Assembly (NCBI GenBank): GCA_025454925.1
Contig: JALONM010000024.1
Location: forward strand, 1 to 48,680
Origin: Cytophagaceae bacterium
GTDB lineage: Bacteria > Bacteroidota > Bacteroidia > Cytophagales > Cytophagaceae
Length of the DNA stretch: 48,680 nucleotides
Direction of reading: 5' to 3'
Shown here: positions 34,024 through 43,413 of the stretch, in pieces
How positions within the stretch are numbered: the stretch's first letter is position 1
Layout: each line of letters starts with the position of its first letter
Made by a program: the position numbers and the translations under genes
Notes under the pieces: model-generated
What the model was told of the DNA's origin: nothing
Database searches by the model: none
The model's input: only the letters and a program-made list of their open reading frames with translations

Positions 34024-35874
34024 TTAGTTTTCATCTTCTTCCTCTGGATCCATGATCAGATAAGACCAACCATGTCCGTCTGTACTTATGGTTTTCTTCC
34101 GTTCTTTCATGGCTTTGGTTACTTTTTTGCTAAACGTCCAACAAGTACTTTGACGAAGTTTTAGCATTTGCGAAAGTTCCAGCGAAGTAATTTTTCCTTT
34201 GTTCGCATATACCAGGAATACCATGTAAAAGGCTTTCAATACATCAAATTTCAATCGGTGAAAAATGGTGTAAGCCGTTGGCGATTCGTCGTAACGGCAA
34301 CGGGTGCAACGCTTGGAATATTTTTCTTTACCATCGCAGAAGCGCAAGTGCCCGCATTTTCTGCAAGTATAGCCCTTTTCCCATTTGAGTTCTGCCAGGT
34401 ATCGGTAACAAGAGTCTTCCGTTGGGAAAATTTTTCGGAATTCTTCAAAATCAACTTCCTCCTGCATCACCCGCGCCTTTACCAGGTCTTTTACATTGTT
34501 TTGGAGTTTCCGGTTATCCGCATCCAGCAATAAGTTCATCCGCTGAATTTCTTCCGCCTGATCTTTTAATTTTTCATTCGCATTTTCTAAAAGAGAATTC
34601 TTTTCAGCAATTTCTTTGGTGCGTTCTTTTACTTTTTCTTCCAGTTCACGGTTTACTTTGTCTTTCAACCGCTCATTCTCCTGCAACTGTTGGATGATTT
34701 TCTCTTTGGCTTGTTCTCGCTCTGCACGTATGATGCGCAGTCGATCACTGAGTGCAAAGGATAGCATCACCACTTCGAATACCATTCCAATGTTAAAAGA
34801 ATACACCGACAAGATTGTGTTCAAGTGATACAAGCCGGTCATGCGAAGCAATAACAAAATGATGCTGATGAACATGAAGGAGTAGCCCAACAGAAAATAA
34901 CGGGCCTGGCGGAAACCACTTTTCCAACATAAGATTGCGGCAATATATAAAATGGAAAATGGAATAATATAAATTGGAAAGTCTTTGGATATTTTGAATA
35001 CCGTAAGATCTAAAAAGAAAAACGGAACATATACAATCATCATCCAGGTTAGTAACTGGTCGAGTTTGGGTAGATTGGTTTTAAGCTCCAGGAAGACTTT
35101 AGAATAAAAGGTGAAACTCAGTACCAGCAATAGCGGTGCAATTCCGGCCAACACGCTGTTAAGGCCCGGAGAGTCTGGCCATAAATATTGAAAGCCTAAT
35201 CCATCCTCAGAGAGCGTAAGCAGTGCACAACAAGCCACGTATACTACATAGAACAGGTAAAGATTTTCTTTAAGAGAAAAATATATTATTAAGTTGTAAA
35301 TGGCCATGATAATGAGGATGCCATAAAAAATCCCCAACAAGTAATATTCATTAAGGGCATACCAGATCAGGTAATTGTTGCTGGTAAGCTTAAAGATAAA
35401 TGGATTATGATGGCTGGATTTGATTTTCGCGTAAAACCATTGAGGCGTGGGGCCTACATGCAAATCGAAAACAAAATTTTTATGTTGGTAGGCCCTGATC
35501 CCAAACGGCCTTGAATAACCGGCTTGTATGAGCTTAATGCCGGCTGGTGTAGTCTGGTACAAATCAAATTCATCAATATGAGGATCCGCATTTTCAAGCA
35601 TCCATCGGATCGAACTGCTGGCATTTGATTGAAGGCAGAAGCGAACCCAATACGTATTGTCAACGTCCTTAACAAAGGGAAATCCGTTACCACTATGAGG
35701 AACAAATGTCTGTTTATCGATTTGAGCTATGTCTACCTTATTGCTTATATCCTCAAAAACCTCCAGGTATTTGGTCAATTCAATAAACTCAGAGGAATCA
35801 GATAGTTTAATACAATCCGGGAAACAAGGGAGTGTGGTTAAACACAAGAATAATAGAAATGTTCTTTTGATCAT
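34024..35874 (-). CDS. 7TMR-DISM membrane receptor fused to an IS1595-type transposase zinc ribbon/HTH
   Basis: A 616-residue protein. The ATG at 35874 gives the signal peptide MIKRTFLLFLCLTTLPCFPDC; the upstream ATG at 35982 would bury it. Residues about 25-160 are a 7TMR-DISMED2-like periplasmic domain (YWVRFCLQSNASSSIRWMLENADPHIDEFDLYQ). About seven membrane helices follow to residue ~380, then a coiled coil of about 80 residues (REQAKEKIIQQLQENERLKDK onward). The last ~140 residues match the N-terminal part of IS1595-family transposases: YRYLAELKWEKGYTCRKCGH, a second CTRC knuckle, SPTAYTIFHRLKFDVLKAFY and a helix-turn-helix-like TSLELSQMLKLRQSTCWTF. The DDE nuclease domain is absent. A membrane-tethered DNA-binding sensor is inferred. 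Confidence 0.85.
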   Translation of the reverse strand: MIKRTFLLFLCLTTLPCFPDCIKLSDSSEFIELTKYLEVFEDISNKVDIAQIDKQTFVPHSGNGFPFVKDVDNTYWVRFCLQSNASSSIRWMLENADPHIDEFDLYQTTPAGIKLIQAGYSRPFGIRAYQHKNFVFDLHVGPTPQWFYAKIKSSHHNPFIFKLTSNNYLIWYALNEYYLLGIFYGILIIMAIYNLIIYFSLKENLYLFYVVYVACCALLTLSEDGLGFQYLWPDSPGLNSVLAGIAPLLLVLSFTFYSKVFLELKTNLPKLDQLLTWMMIVYVPFFFLDLTVFKISKDFPIYIIPFSILYIAAILCWKSGFRQARYFLLGYSFMFISIILLLLRMTGLYHLNTILSVYSFNIGMVFEVVMLSFALSDRLRIIRAEREQAKEKIIQQLQENERLKDKVNRELEEKVKERTKEIAEKNSLLENANEKLKDQAEEIQRMNLLLDADNRKLQNNVKDLVKARVMQEEVDFEEFRKIFPTEDSCYRYLAELKWEKGYTCRKCGHLRFCDGKEKYSKRCTRCRYDESPTAYTIFHRLKFDVLKAFYMVFLVYANKGKITSLELSQMLKLRQSTCWTFSKKVTKAMKERKKTISTDGHGWSYLIMDPEEEDEN

Positions 35875-36255
35875 GAAAACCCGAAAATGAATCCTCAATT
35901 TAAATGAAATTTTATATCCGTCATAATCGCAATTTTTTTGCGCAATAGGAAAAGCATTTACCGCAAAGCACATTTTATGCATTAGGCAAGGCTATAGGCT
36001 TGTATACTATATATTGGAATCTTTGGTTTTCAATACGTTGAATTATTTTCTTCGATTTTGAATCAAATCAGTACGTGAGATCAAAGTGAAAAATTATACC
36101 ACGACTTCTTGATCGATTCCAACCTCCCACGTTTTATTTTTTTTTCATCATACATTTAATTTTCTGCAAGGCTAAGGCCTTATAAAACCTTATACAAAAG
36201 TATTCATGAGAAAATAGGTAGAAATATATACTTTTGGGACTTAGTTTTTTAAAGT
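35875..36255. other. Divergent gene-free stretch
   Basis: About 380 AT-rich bases between the divergent receptor and GH3 genes. An imperfect direct repeat (GCAAGGCTATAGGCTTGTAT at 35986; GCAAGGCTAAGGCCTTATAA at 36166) is the only structure besides the GH3 -7 box. Confidence 0.5.
36229..36236 (+). promoter_or_regulatory. Bacteroidota -7 box (TACTTTTG) of the GH3 gene
   Basis: Perfect TAnnTTTG match, 19 bases before the ATG at 36256. No clear -33 TTTG. Confidence 0.5.
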
Positions 36256-37752
36256 ATGGGATTTCGATCTGTCCTTAGTAAACCCCTTGCCTCGCTGGTG
36301 GTAGGGAAACAAAAAAAATGGGCATTAGAGCCGGGCAACGCTCAAAAGCAGATTTTTGATCGTTTGTTGGCTAGCGCCAGGAATACAGCTTTTGGCCAGG
36401 ATCATGGTTTTAAAGAGATTTCTACGTTCCAGGAATTCGCAACTCAAGTGCCAATAAAGGATTACGAAGGTCTAAAACCTTATATAGACAGAGTTGTGAA
36501 AGGCGAAAAAGATATCCTTTGGCCGGGGCAGCCTTTATATTTTGCCAAAACATCTGGCACTACCTCCGGTGTTAAATACATCCCAATCAGCAAAGATTCT
36601 ATAGGTTTTCACATTAATGGCGCTCGCGATGCCTTGCTCAACTATGTCTACCATACAGGGAAGTCTGCTTTCCTCGATGGAAACCTGATGTTTTTATCAG
36701 GCAGTCCGGAAATGGAGAAAAAAAATGGGGTATATGTTGGCAGATTGAGTGGTATTGTAAATCATCACGTACCATCGTATTTGAGAAGCAACCAGAAGCC
36801 TTCTTTTGCTACCAATTGCATGGAGGATTGGGAGCAAAAACTAGATGCCATCATCGAAGAAACCCTGCATGCCCGAATGACACTCATTTCCGGAATTCCA
36901 CCTTGGGTGCAGATGTATTTTGATCGCATCGTAGCGCGCACTGGAAAAAAAATCAATCAGGTATTTCCCGATTTTTCATTGATGGTGTACGGGGGAGTAA
37001 ATTTTCAACCCTACAAAGCCAAATTGATGGATACCATTGATAAGAAGATCGATACCATTGAAACATATCCGGCCTCGGAAGGGTTTATTGCATTTCAGGA
37101 TTTGCCCGAATCAGAAGGTTTGCTGATGTTGTTGAACAGCGGAATATTTTATGAATTTGTAAAGACAGAAGATTACTTCAAAGAAAATCCCAGACGCTAT
37201 ACCATTGATGAGGTGGAAACAGGAGTGAACTACGCCGTGATTATGAATACTAATGCCGGTTTGTGGGGCTATTCAATTGGTGATACGGTAAAATTTGTTT
37301 CTACATATCCTCATCGGGTAATTGTAAGTGGAAGGATTAAACACTTTATTTCTGCCTTTGGCGAGCATGTGATTGGAGAAGAAGTAGAAAAGGCCATGAA
37401 GCGTGCCATGGAAAAACATCCGGAAACAGAATTAATTGAATTTACGGTGGCCCCTCAGGTTACACCTTCCGAAGGCTTACCATACCATGAATGGTTGGTG
37501 GAATTTGGAAGAGAGCCCTACAATACCGAAGCGTTTGTACGCGACCTAAATCAGGCATTGGTAGAGTTAAACGTGTATTACGATGACTTAATAACTGGCA
37601 ATATTCTTCGCCCATTGGTTCTTAGCTCCCTGCGCAGAGATGCGTTCCGTGAGTATATGAAATCACTTGGGAAATTAGGTGGTCAAAATAAAGTCCCAAG
37701 GCTTTCGAACGATAGAAAAATTGCCGATCAATTGTTGCATTATAAAAAATAA
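36256..37752 (+). CDS. GH3-family acyl-acid amido synthetase-like protein
   Basis: A 498-residue protein of the GH3 family, the bacterial relatives of plant auxin/jasmonate-conjugating enzymes. The ATP motif FAKTSGTTSGVKYIPIS is at about residue 96. PSEGFIAFQD-like (YPASEGFIAFQD) and YSIGDTVKFVSTYPHRVIVSGRIKHFISAFGEHV are the later adenylate-forming motifs. GH3 enzymes adenylate a carboxylate and join it to an amino acid. The bacterial substrate is unknown, and in Bacteroidota the gene is common and stand-alone. The next gene starts 2 bases after the stop, so the two are cotranscribed. Confidence 0.92.
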   Translation: MGFRSVLSKPLASLVVGKQKKWALEPGNAQKQIFDRLLASARNTAFGQDHGFKEISTFQEFATQVPIKDYEGLKPYIDRVVKGEKDILWPGQPLYFAKTSGTTSGVKYIPISKDSIGFHINGARDALLNYVYHTGKSAFLDGNLMFLSGSPEMEKKNGVYVGRLSGIVNHHVPSYLRSNQKPSFATNCMEDWEQKLDAIIEETLHARMTLISGIPPWVQMYFDRIVARTGKKINQVFPDFSLMVYGGVNFQPYKAKLMDTIDKKIDTIETYPASEGFIAFQDLPESEGLLMLLNSGIFYEFVKTEDYFKENPRRYTIDEVETGVNYAVIMNTNAGLWGYSIGDTVKFVSTYPHRVIVSGRIKHFISAFGEHVIGEEVEKAMKRAMEKHPETELIEFTVAPQVTPSEGLPYHEWLVEFGREPYNTEAFVRDLNQALVELNVYYDDLITGNILRPLVLSSLRRDAFREYMKSLGKLGGQNKVPRLSNDRKIADQLLHYKK

Positions 37753-37754
37753 GT

Positions 37755-38453
37755 ATGACGGAAAAGAAGCCATTCACGGTTTTGTTTGAAGACAATCATT
37801 TGTTGATTGTCAATAAAGCCAGCGGAATTCCGTCCCAACCGGATCAATCAGGCGATGTTTCGCTTATTGATTATGTAGCGATTTACCTCAAAGAAAAGTA
37901 TCAGAAGCCAGGAAATGTTTTTGTTGGACTAGTGCACCGGCTCGATAGGCCTGTTTCTGGTGTAATTATGATAGCTCGAACCAGTAAAGCGCTGGAACGC
38001 ATGAATAAAGCGTTTAGCACACGGTCTATTTCCAAGCATTACTTTGCTGTGGTGAAAAATTCACCTCCTCAAACTCAGGCAACCATTCAGCATTGGTTGA
38101 TCCGGAATACTCAAAAAAACATTACCAGGGCTTATTCACAGGCCAGACCCGATGCCCAGCAAGCCTCTCTGGAATACCAAAGCCTGCATCAAAGCCAACA
38201 TTATCATTTATTGAAAATAAACCTGCACACAGGCAGGCACCATCAGATCAGGGCGCAACTGTCTGCTATAGGTTGTCCCATCAAAGGCGATTTGAAGTAC
38301 GGTGCCGATCGCAGCAATCCCGATGGCAGTATTTCCCTGCATGCCCGGGAGCTTATATTTGAGCATCCCGTATCCAAAGAATCCATTAAAGTGGTAGCAC
38401 CGCTTCCGGATTCGGATGTTTGGAAGTACTTCAAAACACTCCTTGATCAGTAA
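37755..38453 (+). CDS. RluA/RluD-family pseudouridine synthase
   Basis: A 232-residue RNA pseudouridine synthase. The catalytic Asp64 sits in GLVHRLDRPVSGV. VLFEDNHLLIVNKASGIPSQP is the family start, and TGRHHQIRAQLSAIGCPIKGDLKYG is the later conserved block. There is no S4 RNA-binding domain, which places it with RluA/RluC-like short forms. The exact uridine in rRNA or tRNA cannot be told from sequence. It is cotranscribed with the GH3 gene. Confidence 0.92.
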   Translation: MTEKKPFTVLFEDNHLLIVNKASGIPSQPDQSGDVSLIDYVAIYLKEKYQKPGNVFVGLVHRLDRPVSGVIMIARTSKALERMNKAFSTRSISKHYFAVVKNSPPQTQATIQHWLIRNTQKNITRAYSQARPDAQQASLEYQSLHQSQHYHLLKINLHTGRHHQIRAQLSAIGCPIKGDLKYGADRSNPDGSISLHARELIFEHPVSKESIKVVAPLPDSDVWKYFKTLLDQ

Positions 38454-38573
38454 AAAAATAGTTAGAATAATCCATTTTTTTATTCTCAGGGACATCGCTG
38501 TGACAATGTGAAACTCCATGTGTGTATTAGAAACATAATACCTTCTTAGACAGCCGTGATTCTCGCTTAAAGC

Positions 38574-38605
38574 TTTGGCTAACTGGTGTCCTTTTCGTAT
38601 ATTTG
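38574..38605 (+). promoter_or_regulatory. Promoter of the five-gene STAND operon (TTTG, 20 bases, TATATTTG)
   Basis: TTTG at 38574-38577 and TATATTTG at 38598-38605 match both Bacteroidota boxes with 20 bases between. The ATG is 30 bases downstream. It is one of the two best promoters in the window. Confidence 0.75.
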
Positions 38606-38635
38606 AAACAGGCCATTTTTTTATTAATCAACCAA

Positions 38636-41600
38636 ATGACCCGAATATTCAAACAATTATTCAACTTCGAACACGGTGAGAGCAAACCCTTCTGGATTTT
38701 GCTTGTGGGAGGTTTAATGATGATGATGGGCGCCATCTGTATGGATGCCGCAGCTCTTTCCATTTATTACGAAATCCGCGAAGAGTCCAATACCATTCAC
38801 CTGCTCATAGGTTCAGCGGCCGCATCCTTTCTCGTTATTCAGGTTTTCCTTTCCATTCAAAACCGATTACCCTACTACCAATCCCTTTTGTTGGTTTTAT
38901 CGGGTATCTCCGGATATCTTTTCTGGGCGAAACTTCAAACAGAAAACGTCTACTGGAACCGCCTGCTTTTCGTGATGGCTTTGCCTGTAACGGTGCTCTC
39001 TGTGCAACTTTTCTGGAATCTGGCTGCACGGCTTTTCGACCCAATCCAACTTCGCAAGTATTCCCTGCGACTTGAGATCAGTGCCTTGTTGGGAGCCTTG
39101 GTTCTCTACGTATTGCAATGGCAGTTTAAAATGAAAGGCGATGGTCTTTTATTGCTTTCGTTCTACAGTTTTCTGGCCACCCTGGTTTTCTGGGCTTACA
39201 TGACCATCGATTTCGATAACATTACCGAATATACCACGGATCTTCTCAATATTCGTTTTTACAATAATTTTGTAAGTCTTATAAAAGATGAATACAAACG
39301 CTGGTTGCTTGTATATTCGCTGGTTAGCGGCGCCATGCTTGGGGCTATTGAACTATTTTTCCTACTCATCGTAAGCCGCCAGTCAGAAACAGTAGAAGAA
39401 TATTTAAGTTTCTTTATTGGATTCAGTTGCATCACCAGCCTGCTTGGGACCGTTGTTGGAATGGTCATGCATCGTTTCATCAACGATCGGTATGGATATC
39501 GCATAACATTATGGATTTTTCCCGTTATCGGGATCATTGTAGGGGCCATTTTTACTGGATTTAGTTTTGCAAAAGGCTTTGATTCTGCTTCTAACTCGTA
39601 TTACCTTTTATTCATGCTCATGGTTATTGTTTACGGGGGGTACCAAATAGTGAGCAAAGCTTTTGAGTTACCGACTTTTCGGTATTATACTTTACCGTTG
39701 GAACAGTCGCTTCGCAGCGACATTCAAACCAAGCTGGAAGCATTGTATCGCCCCTTGGGTAAATTGGGCTTTTACACCTTAGTGCTAATCGTTTCCTGGA
39801 ATTTTTATCAAGGCTTTTCAGCCTGGACGATTGCCATTCCGATTTTCAGCCTTTGTCTGGGATTGGTGGTTTATTTCCTGCATGCGGCATACCGCGTGCG
39901 TTTAAAAAAGAATTTGGGGGACGAAACTAAAGGAAGCAGTGGTGGCAATCAGCGCTATTACAGCGATGAATTGAGAGAGTTGATCCCTCACTTGAAAGCA
40001 GAAAAACTAAAGCGTCATTTGTATTTATTGCAGACCCTTGATATGTTAAAATTTCAATCATGCGTCCGCGACCTGGCGACACATGAAGATAACAGCATAC
40101 AGCGCACAGCCATCAGGGAAATTTCTTCCTCGTACCTTACCGACGCCATTCCTACATTAGAGAAAATACAGCTATCAAAATATTATGCCATTTCTCCCAA
40201 CAAGGAATTAATCCAGCGCACGTTAAATAAACTCAAGGGGGCTGAGTTGAGAAAGAAAAAAGTGAAATACCTCGAGCAGCTCACCATTTCTAAAATTCCA
40301 TCGGAACGCTCACTTGGAGCACTTTTATGCACTCAGTCAGCGGAAGATACCAAAGGAAGATTACTCGGTAAATTATTCCTCGACATGGAAGCTCAAGTTC
40401 GGAAAGATGCAGTGGTGGCTGCTTCCGGAACGAATCATTCCGAATTAATTCAGTTACTAATCGATAAATTGGCGGATCCACGCTTTTCCAACGACGCGGT
40501 GGCGGCTTTGGCTAAAAGTGGTGAGAAAATTTTGCCGGTGCTCGAAAGTGCATTCCATCTGACAGGACAGGAAGAAAAGGTACAGTTAAAAATTGTTCAG
40601 ATTTACGGACGTATCGGCACCGAATCGGCTTCTACGCTTCTGCTAAAAAAATTAAATCATAATAATAAAAATATTGGGGCTGCCGCACTGGAAGCCTTAG
40701 GACATTGCAAACTTCAGCTCACCAAAGAACATGAACTACGGTTCCGCGAAGAGTTGGAACAAGTATGTGAGGTAATTGTATGGAACATGTCAGCTTCGCT
40801 TGATCTAAAACATCAGAAAGCAAGCGATTTGGTTCTTAATGCCATGGAGGCCGAAATTAAAGAAAATTACGATTACCTCTTTAAGCTTCTTTCTTTGATT
40901 AGCGATGCAACGTCCATGTATCTCGTTAAGAAAAATATTTTCTCTGGAGATTCAGAAAAAGCAGACTTTGCAGCGGAGTTACTGGACGTACTGGTGGCAG
41001 AGGAGTTAAAGCCAATGCTAATTCCGATCATTACGGTTGGAAGTTACGAAGAGAAAATCGCATCGATGCGCGATTATTTCCCAGCTCAGGAGATGTCTAA
41101 GAAAGAAGTGTTATTTAACCTTGTGCAGAGGGATTATAAATGGGTAAACCGCTGGACGAAAGCTTGCGCCATGATTGAGCTTGCTTCGCTTAAAGATGAT
41201 AAGTATGAAGAGTTGTTTGCGGCCAACCTGGTAAACCCCGATATGTTGCTGCGTGAAACGGCAGCTTTGTCTATGATACAGTTGGAGCCCGCCTTGTTGG
41301 ATACGTATCTGGAACGTTTTCGACCTGAATACAACGCCAATCACGGCAATGAAATCGTTTCAAAAGTATTGCTCAGAGAACTGAAAGAAAAGGGGACCTC
41401 TCCGGCTCTTAAGTTTGAAATTATTAGAATGCTTAGAACCATTCCAGAATTTGAGTCTATTCCAGGAATTATTTTGCTGGAAATAAGCCGAATCATGGAG
41501 TTGGAACGTTATCGCAGCAAGGACGTAATTGATGCTTTCACCAAAGGAAGCGATATAAATTTCTACCTGGTACTAAGTGGATCCGTGCAATTGCAGTCGC

Positions 41601-41851
41601 CAGGGATGCAACCCCTTACTTATACAGAGGGAATGTTAATTCACCCTATGGATCTTTTCCAATACAATCATCCGGTAACTCTGATTGCCAGCGATGAAAC
41701 AATGATTTATAAAATCAAAAAGGAAAAGTTTTTCGAGCTTATTTCAGAGCACGAAGAAATTCCACAATCGCTTCTGGATGCCAAAGCCATGCATCGCAAG
41801 CTGGAGTTTGTGGAAGAAATTCATACACTTGAAACAGCGGCATTGAATTGA
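38636..41851 (+). CDS. ATP/ADP-translocase-like membrane protein with HEAT repeats and a degenerate cyclic-nucleotide-binding domain
   Basis: A 1071-residue protein. The ATG at 38636 is preferred over an in-frame TTG at 38603 that overlaps the promoter box. Residues about 15-425 hold 10-12 membrane helices and resemble the Npt-type nucleotide transporter/MFS-like module found in multidomain bacterial proteins. Residues about 430-900 are helical HEAT-like repeats (DKLADPRFSNDAVAALAKSG, LRETAALSMIQLEPALLDTYL). Residues about 945-1060 are a cNMP-binding-type beta barrel (INFYLVLSGSVQLQSPG ... ASDETMIYKIKKEKFFELIS). The phosphate-binding cassette with its arginine is not visible, so ligand binding may be lost. 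The stop overlaps the next gene by four bases. Transport function is uncertain. Confidence 0.7.
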   Translation: MTRIFKQLFNFEHGESKPFWILLVGGLMMMMGAICMDAAALSIYYEIREESNTIHLLIGSAAASFLVIQVFLSIQNRLPYYQSLLLVLSGISGYLFWAKLQTENVYWNRLLFVMALPVTVLSVQLFWNLAARLFDPIQLRKYSLRLEISALLGALVLYVLQWQFKMKGDGLLLLSFYSFLATLVFWAYMTIDFDNITEYTTDLLNIRFYNNFVSLIKDEYKRWLLVYSLVSGAMLGAIELFFLLIVSRQSETVEEYLSFFIGFSCITSLLGTVVGMVMHRFINDRYGYRITLWIFPVIGIIVGAIFTGFSFAKGFDSASNSYYLLFMLMVIVYGGYQIVSKAFELPTFRYYTLPLEQSLRSDIQTKLEALYRPLGKLGFYTLVLIVSWNFYQGFSAWTIAIPIFSLCLGLVVYFLHAAYRVRLKKNLGDETKGSSGGNQRYYSDELRELIPHLKAEKLKRHLYLLQTLDMLKFQSCVRDLATHEDNSIQRTAIREISSSYLTDAIPTLEKIQLSKYYAISPNKELIQRTLNKLKGAELRKKKVKYLEQLTISKIPSERSLGALLCTQSAEDTKGRLLGKLFLDMEAQVRKDAVVAASGTNHSELIQLLIDKLADPRFSNDAVAALAKSGEKILPVLESAFHLTGQEEKVQLKIVQIYGRIGTESASTLLLKKLNHNNKNIGAAALEALGHCKLQLTKEHELRFREELEQVCEVIVWNMSASLDLKHQKASDLVLNAMEAEIKENYDYLFKLLSLISDATSMYLVKKNIFSGDSEKADFAAELLDVLVAEELKPMLIPIITVGSYEEKIASMRDYFPAQEMSKKEVLFNLVQRDYKWVNRWTKACAMIELASLKDDKYEELFAANLVNPDMLLRETAALSMIQLEPALLDTYLERFRPEYNANHGNEIVSKVLLRELKEKGTSPALKFEIIRMLRTIPEFESIPGIILLEISRIMELERYRSKDVIDAFTKGSDINFYLVLSGSVQLQSPGMQPLTYTEGMLIHPMDLFQYNHPVTLIASDETMIYKIKKEKFFELISEHEEIPQSLLDAKAMHRKLEFVEEIHTLETAALN

Positions 41852-43389
41852 AAAAACTGGTTTACATAAGAGAAGAGCAAATTAAACTGTTCATGTCTGA
41901 ACAGGATGATTTGTCATTAAAAAACCGGAAATGGAGTTATTATTTTTTGTTGTATTTCCGCGAACAGCTTAAACGGACATTTCAGGAAGATGAAGGATTG
42001 GCCAGTGAAATTTCCTTTGCGTTAATTATCACCAGCCCAAGGCTACTAGCTCATCCGGAAGAATTTGAGCAACTCAAGGAGCAGTATAGAGCTTGGAACA
42101 GCGAGGCAGTTCCTGTGTACTTGTTTACTGAGCCATGCACGCCTGCCCTGGAAAATGTGTACGTTGTACCCATCTATTCCATCGATCCGGAAAGCAACCT
42201 CTTGCTTACAAACGAAGAAATCTTCAATCAAGGTAAGATGCATTATTTCCTATCCAGGATTTCCGACGTATTATACTCTCTTTCGGGCATTGTATTTGAA
42301 AAAATGGGCTATACATCGGAAGCGGTTTATCTGGCTGCCTGCGATGATTCTCTGAATCCTCTTAAACAATTAATCCGCAAAGATTTGTTGCAAAACGGAT
42401 ATTTTGTGTTCCCCGATCTCTTAGCACCACTTGACTTGGAAACGCGCATGCAGCAGGCGGTACTGAGTGTGCATCTTTTTGCAAAACATCTCGAACCCGT
42501 TGACGCTTCACTGGGAGAATCCAGATCAAAATATGAAAATGCCCTCGCTGTTAAAGTTCTTCGCGAAAAGGAAGAAAAGAGTAAAAAGTTATTGGGCATA
42601 AAACCCTTGAGGCGTATCGTATGGATTCCGGAAGAAGGCTCTGTGCGCAATGAAAAGCAAGAAGCCTTCATTTCTGAATTAAGAAAAAATAAAGACCTGA
42701 ACGAGGGTGCGGATTTTTACTGGGGCTCTACTGAATTGCTCAAAGAAGCTATCGCAGAGATGCTTCGCAGGCAAACGACTACCAGAGCCACCGGACAACA
42801 AACTGTGGTGCAGCAAATCGTAGTGGCAAGATCTGAAAAAGCCATCTTTAAATACGCAGACCTCCAATCAGGTACAGAAACCAGGTATCAGGAAAATCCG
42901 GGAGATCCTGAATCGAATGCAGAGTCTCACGCCCAATTGCAGGCTAGACATCATGATATGATGCATTGGCTGCGTCCTGCCGATGAATTTAGGCATACAC
43001 CTGTTTCTGAAAATGGTATTACCAGCAAAGAAGAGCAAAAGGAAGAAATTCAGGAGAATCAGGAAATTCCTCTAGAGGAAAAAAATAAATCACCGGAGGC
43101 TTCCTTGAATGAAGTTCCGGTGCAGGAAGAACTTCCGTCGGAATCTATTTCTCCGGCATACACAGATGCGAATGATAAGTTGGAAGTGCAAACTGAACGT
43201 ACTCACCACAAGGAAGAAAATTTTATCAATAATCAACCAACAGAGTCGATTGAAAAAACGGCACTGCCTAAATTAGAGGACGAACTTTCGGTTAATACCA
43301 GTCAGCATCCGGTTCTCAAACAAGAGGAAGAAGAAGAGGACGAAGATTCGACCTTTGAAATAAACATTGAATCCAACACCGACGAATAA
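41848..43389 (+). CDS. TIR-like/STAND-associated protein with acidic disordered tail
   Basis: A 513-residue protein. The likely start is the TTG at 41848, which shares TTGA with the previous stop; the first ATG (41893) would cut the beta-strand KKLVYIREE. Residues about 150-310 follow the TIR-like pattern often found next to nSTAND1 NTPases. This comprises VYLAACDDSLNPLKQLIRKDLLQNGYFVFPDL, then SLGESRSKYENALA, then RRIVWIPEEGSVRNEKQEAFISELRKN with GADFYWGSTELLKEAI. Residues about 355-513 are glutamate-rich and disordered. In conflict systems such domains relay signals or degrade NAD. The catalytic glutamate cannot be placed with certainty. The STAND gene follows after 24 bases. Confidence 0.7.
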   Translation: MKKLVYIREEQIKLFMSEQDDLSLKNRKWSYYFLLYFREQLKRTFQEDEGLASEISFALIITSPRLLAHPEEFEQLKEQYRAWNSEAVPVYLFTEPCTPALENVYVVPIYSIDPESNLLLTNEEIFNQGKMHYFLSRISDVLYSLSGIVFEKMGYTSEAVYLAACDDSLNPLKQLIRKDLLQNGYFVFPDLLAPLDLETRMQQAVLSVHLFAKHLEPVDASLGESRSKYENALAVKVLREKEEKSKKLLGIKPLRRIVWIPEEGSVRNEKQEAFISELRKNKDLNEGADFYWGSTELLKEAIAEMLRRQTTTRATGQQTVVQQIVVARSEKAIFKYADLQSGTETRYQENPGDPESNAESHAQLQARHHDMMHWLRPADEFRHTPVSENGITSKEEQKEEIQENQEIPLEEKNKSPEASLNEVPVQEELPSESISPAYTDANDKLEVQTERTHHKEENFINNQPTESIEKTALPKLEDELSVNTSQHPVLKQEEEEEDEDSTFEINIESNTDE

Positions 43390-43413
43390 CCAGACTTAGA
43401 AAGCGAAATCATT

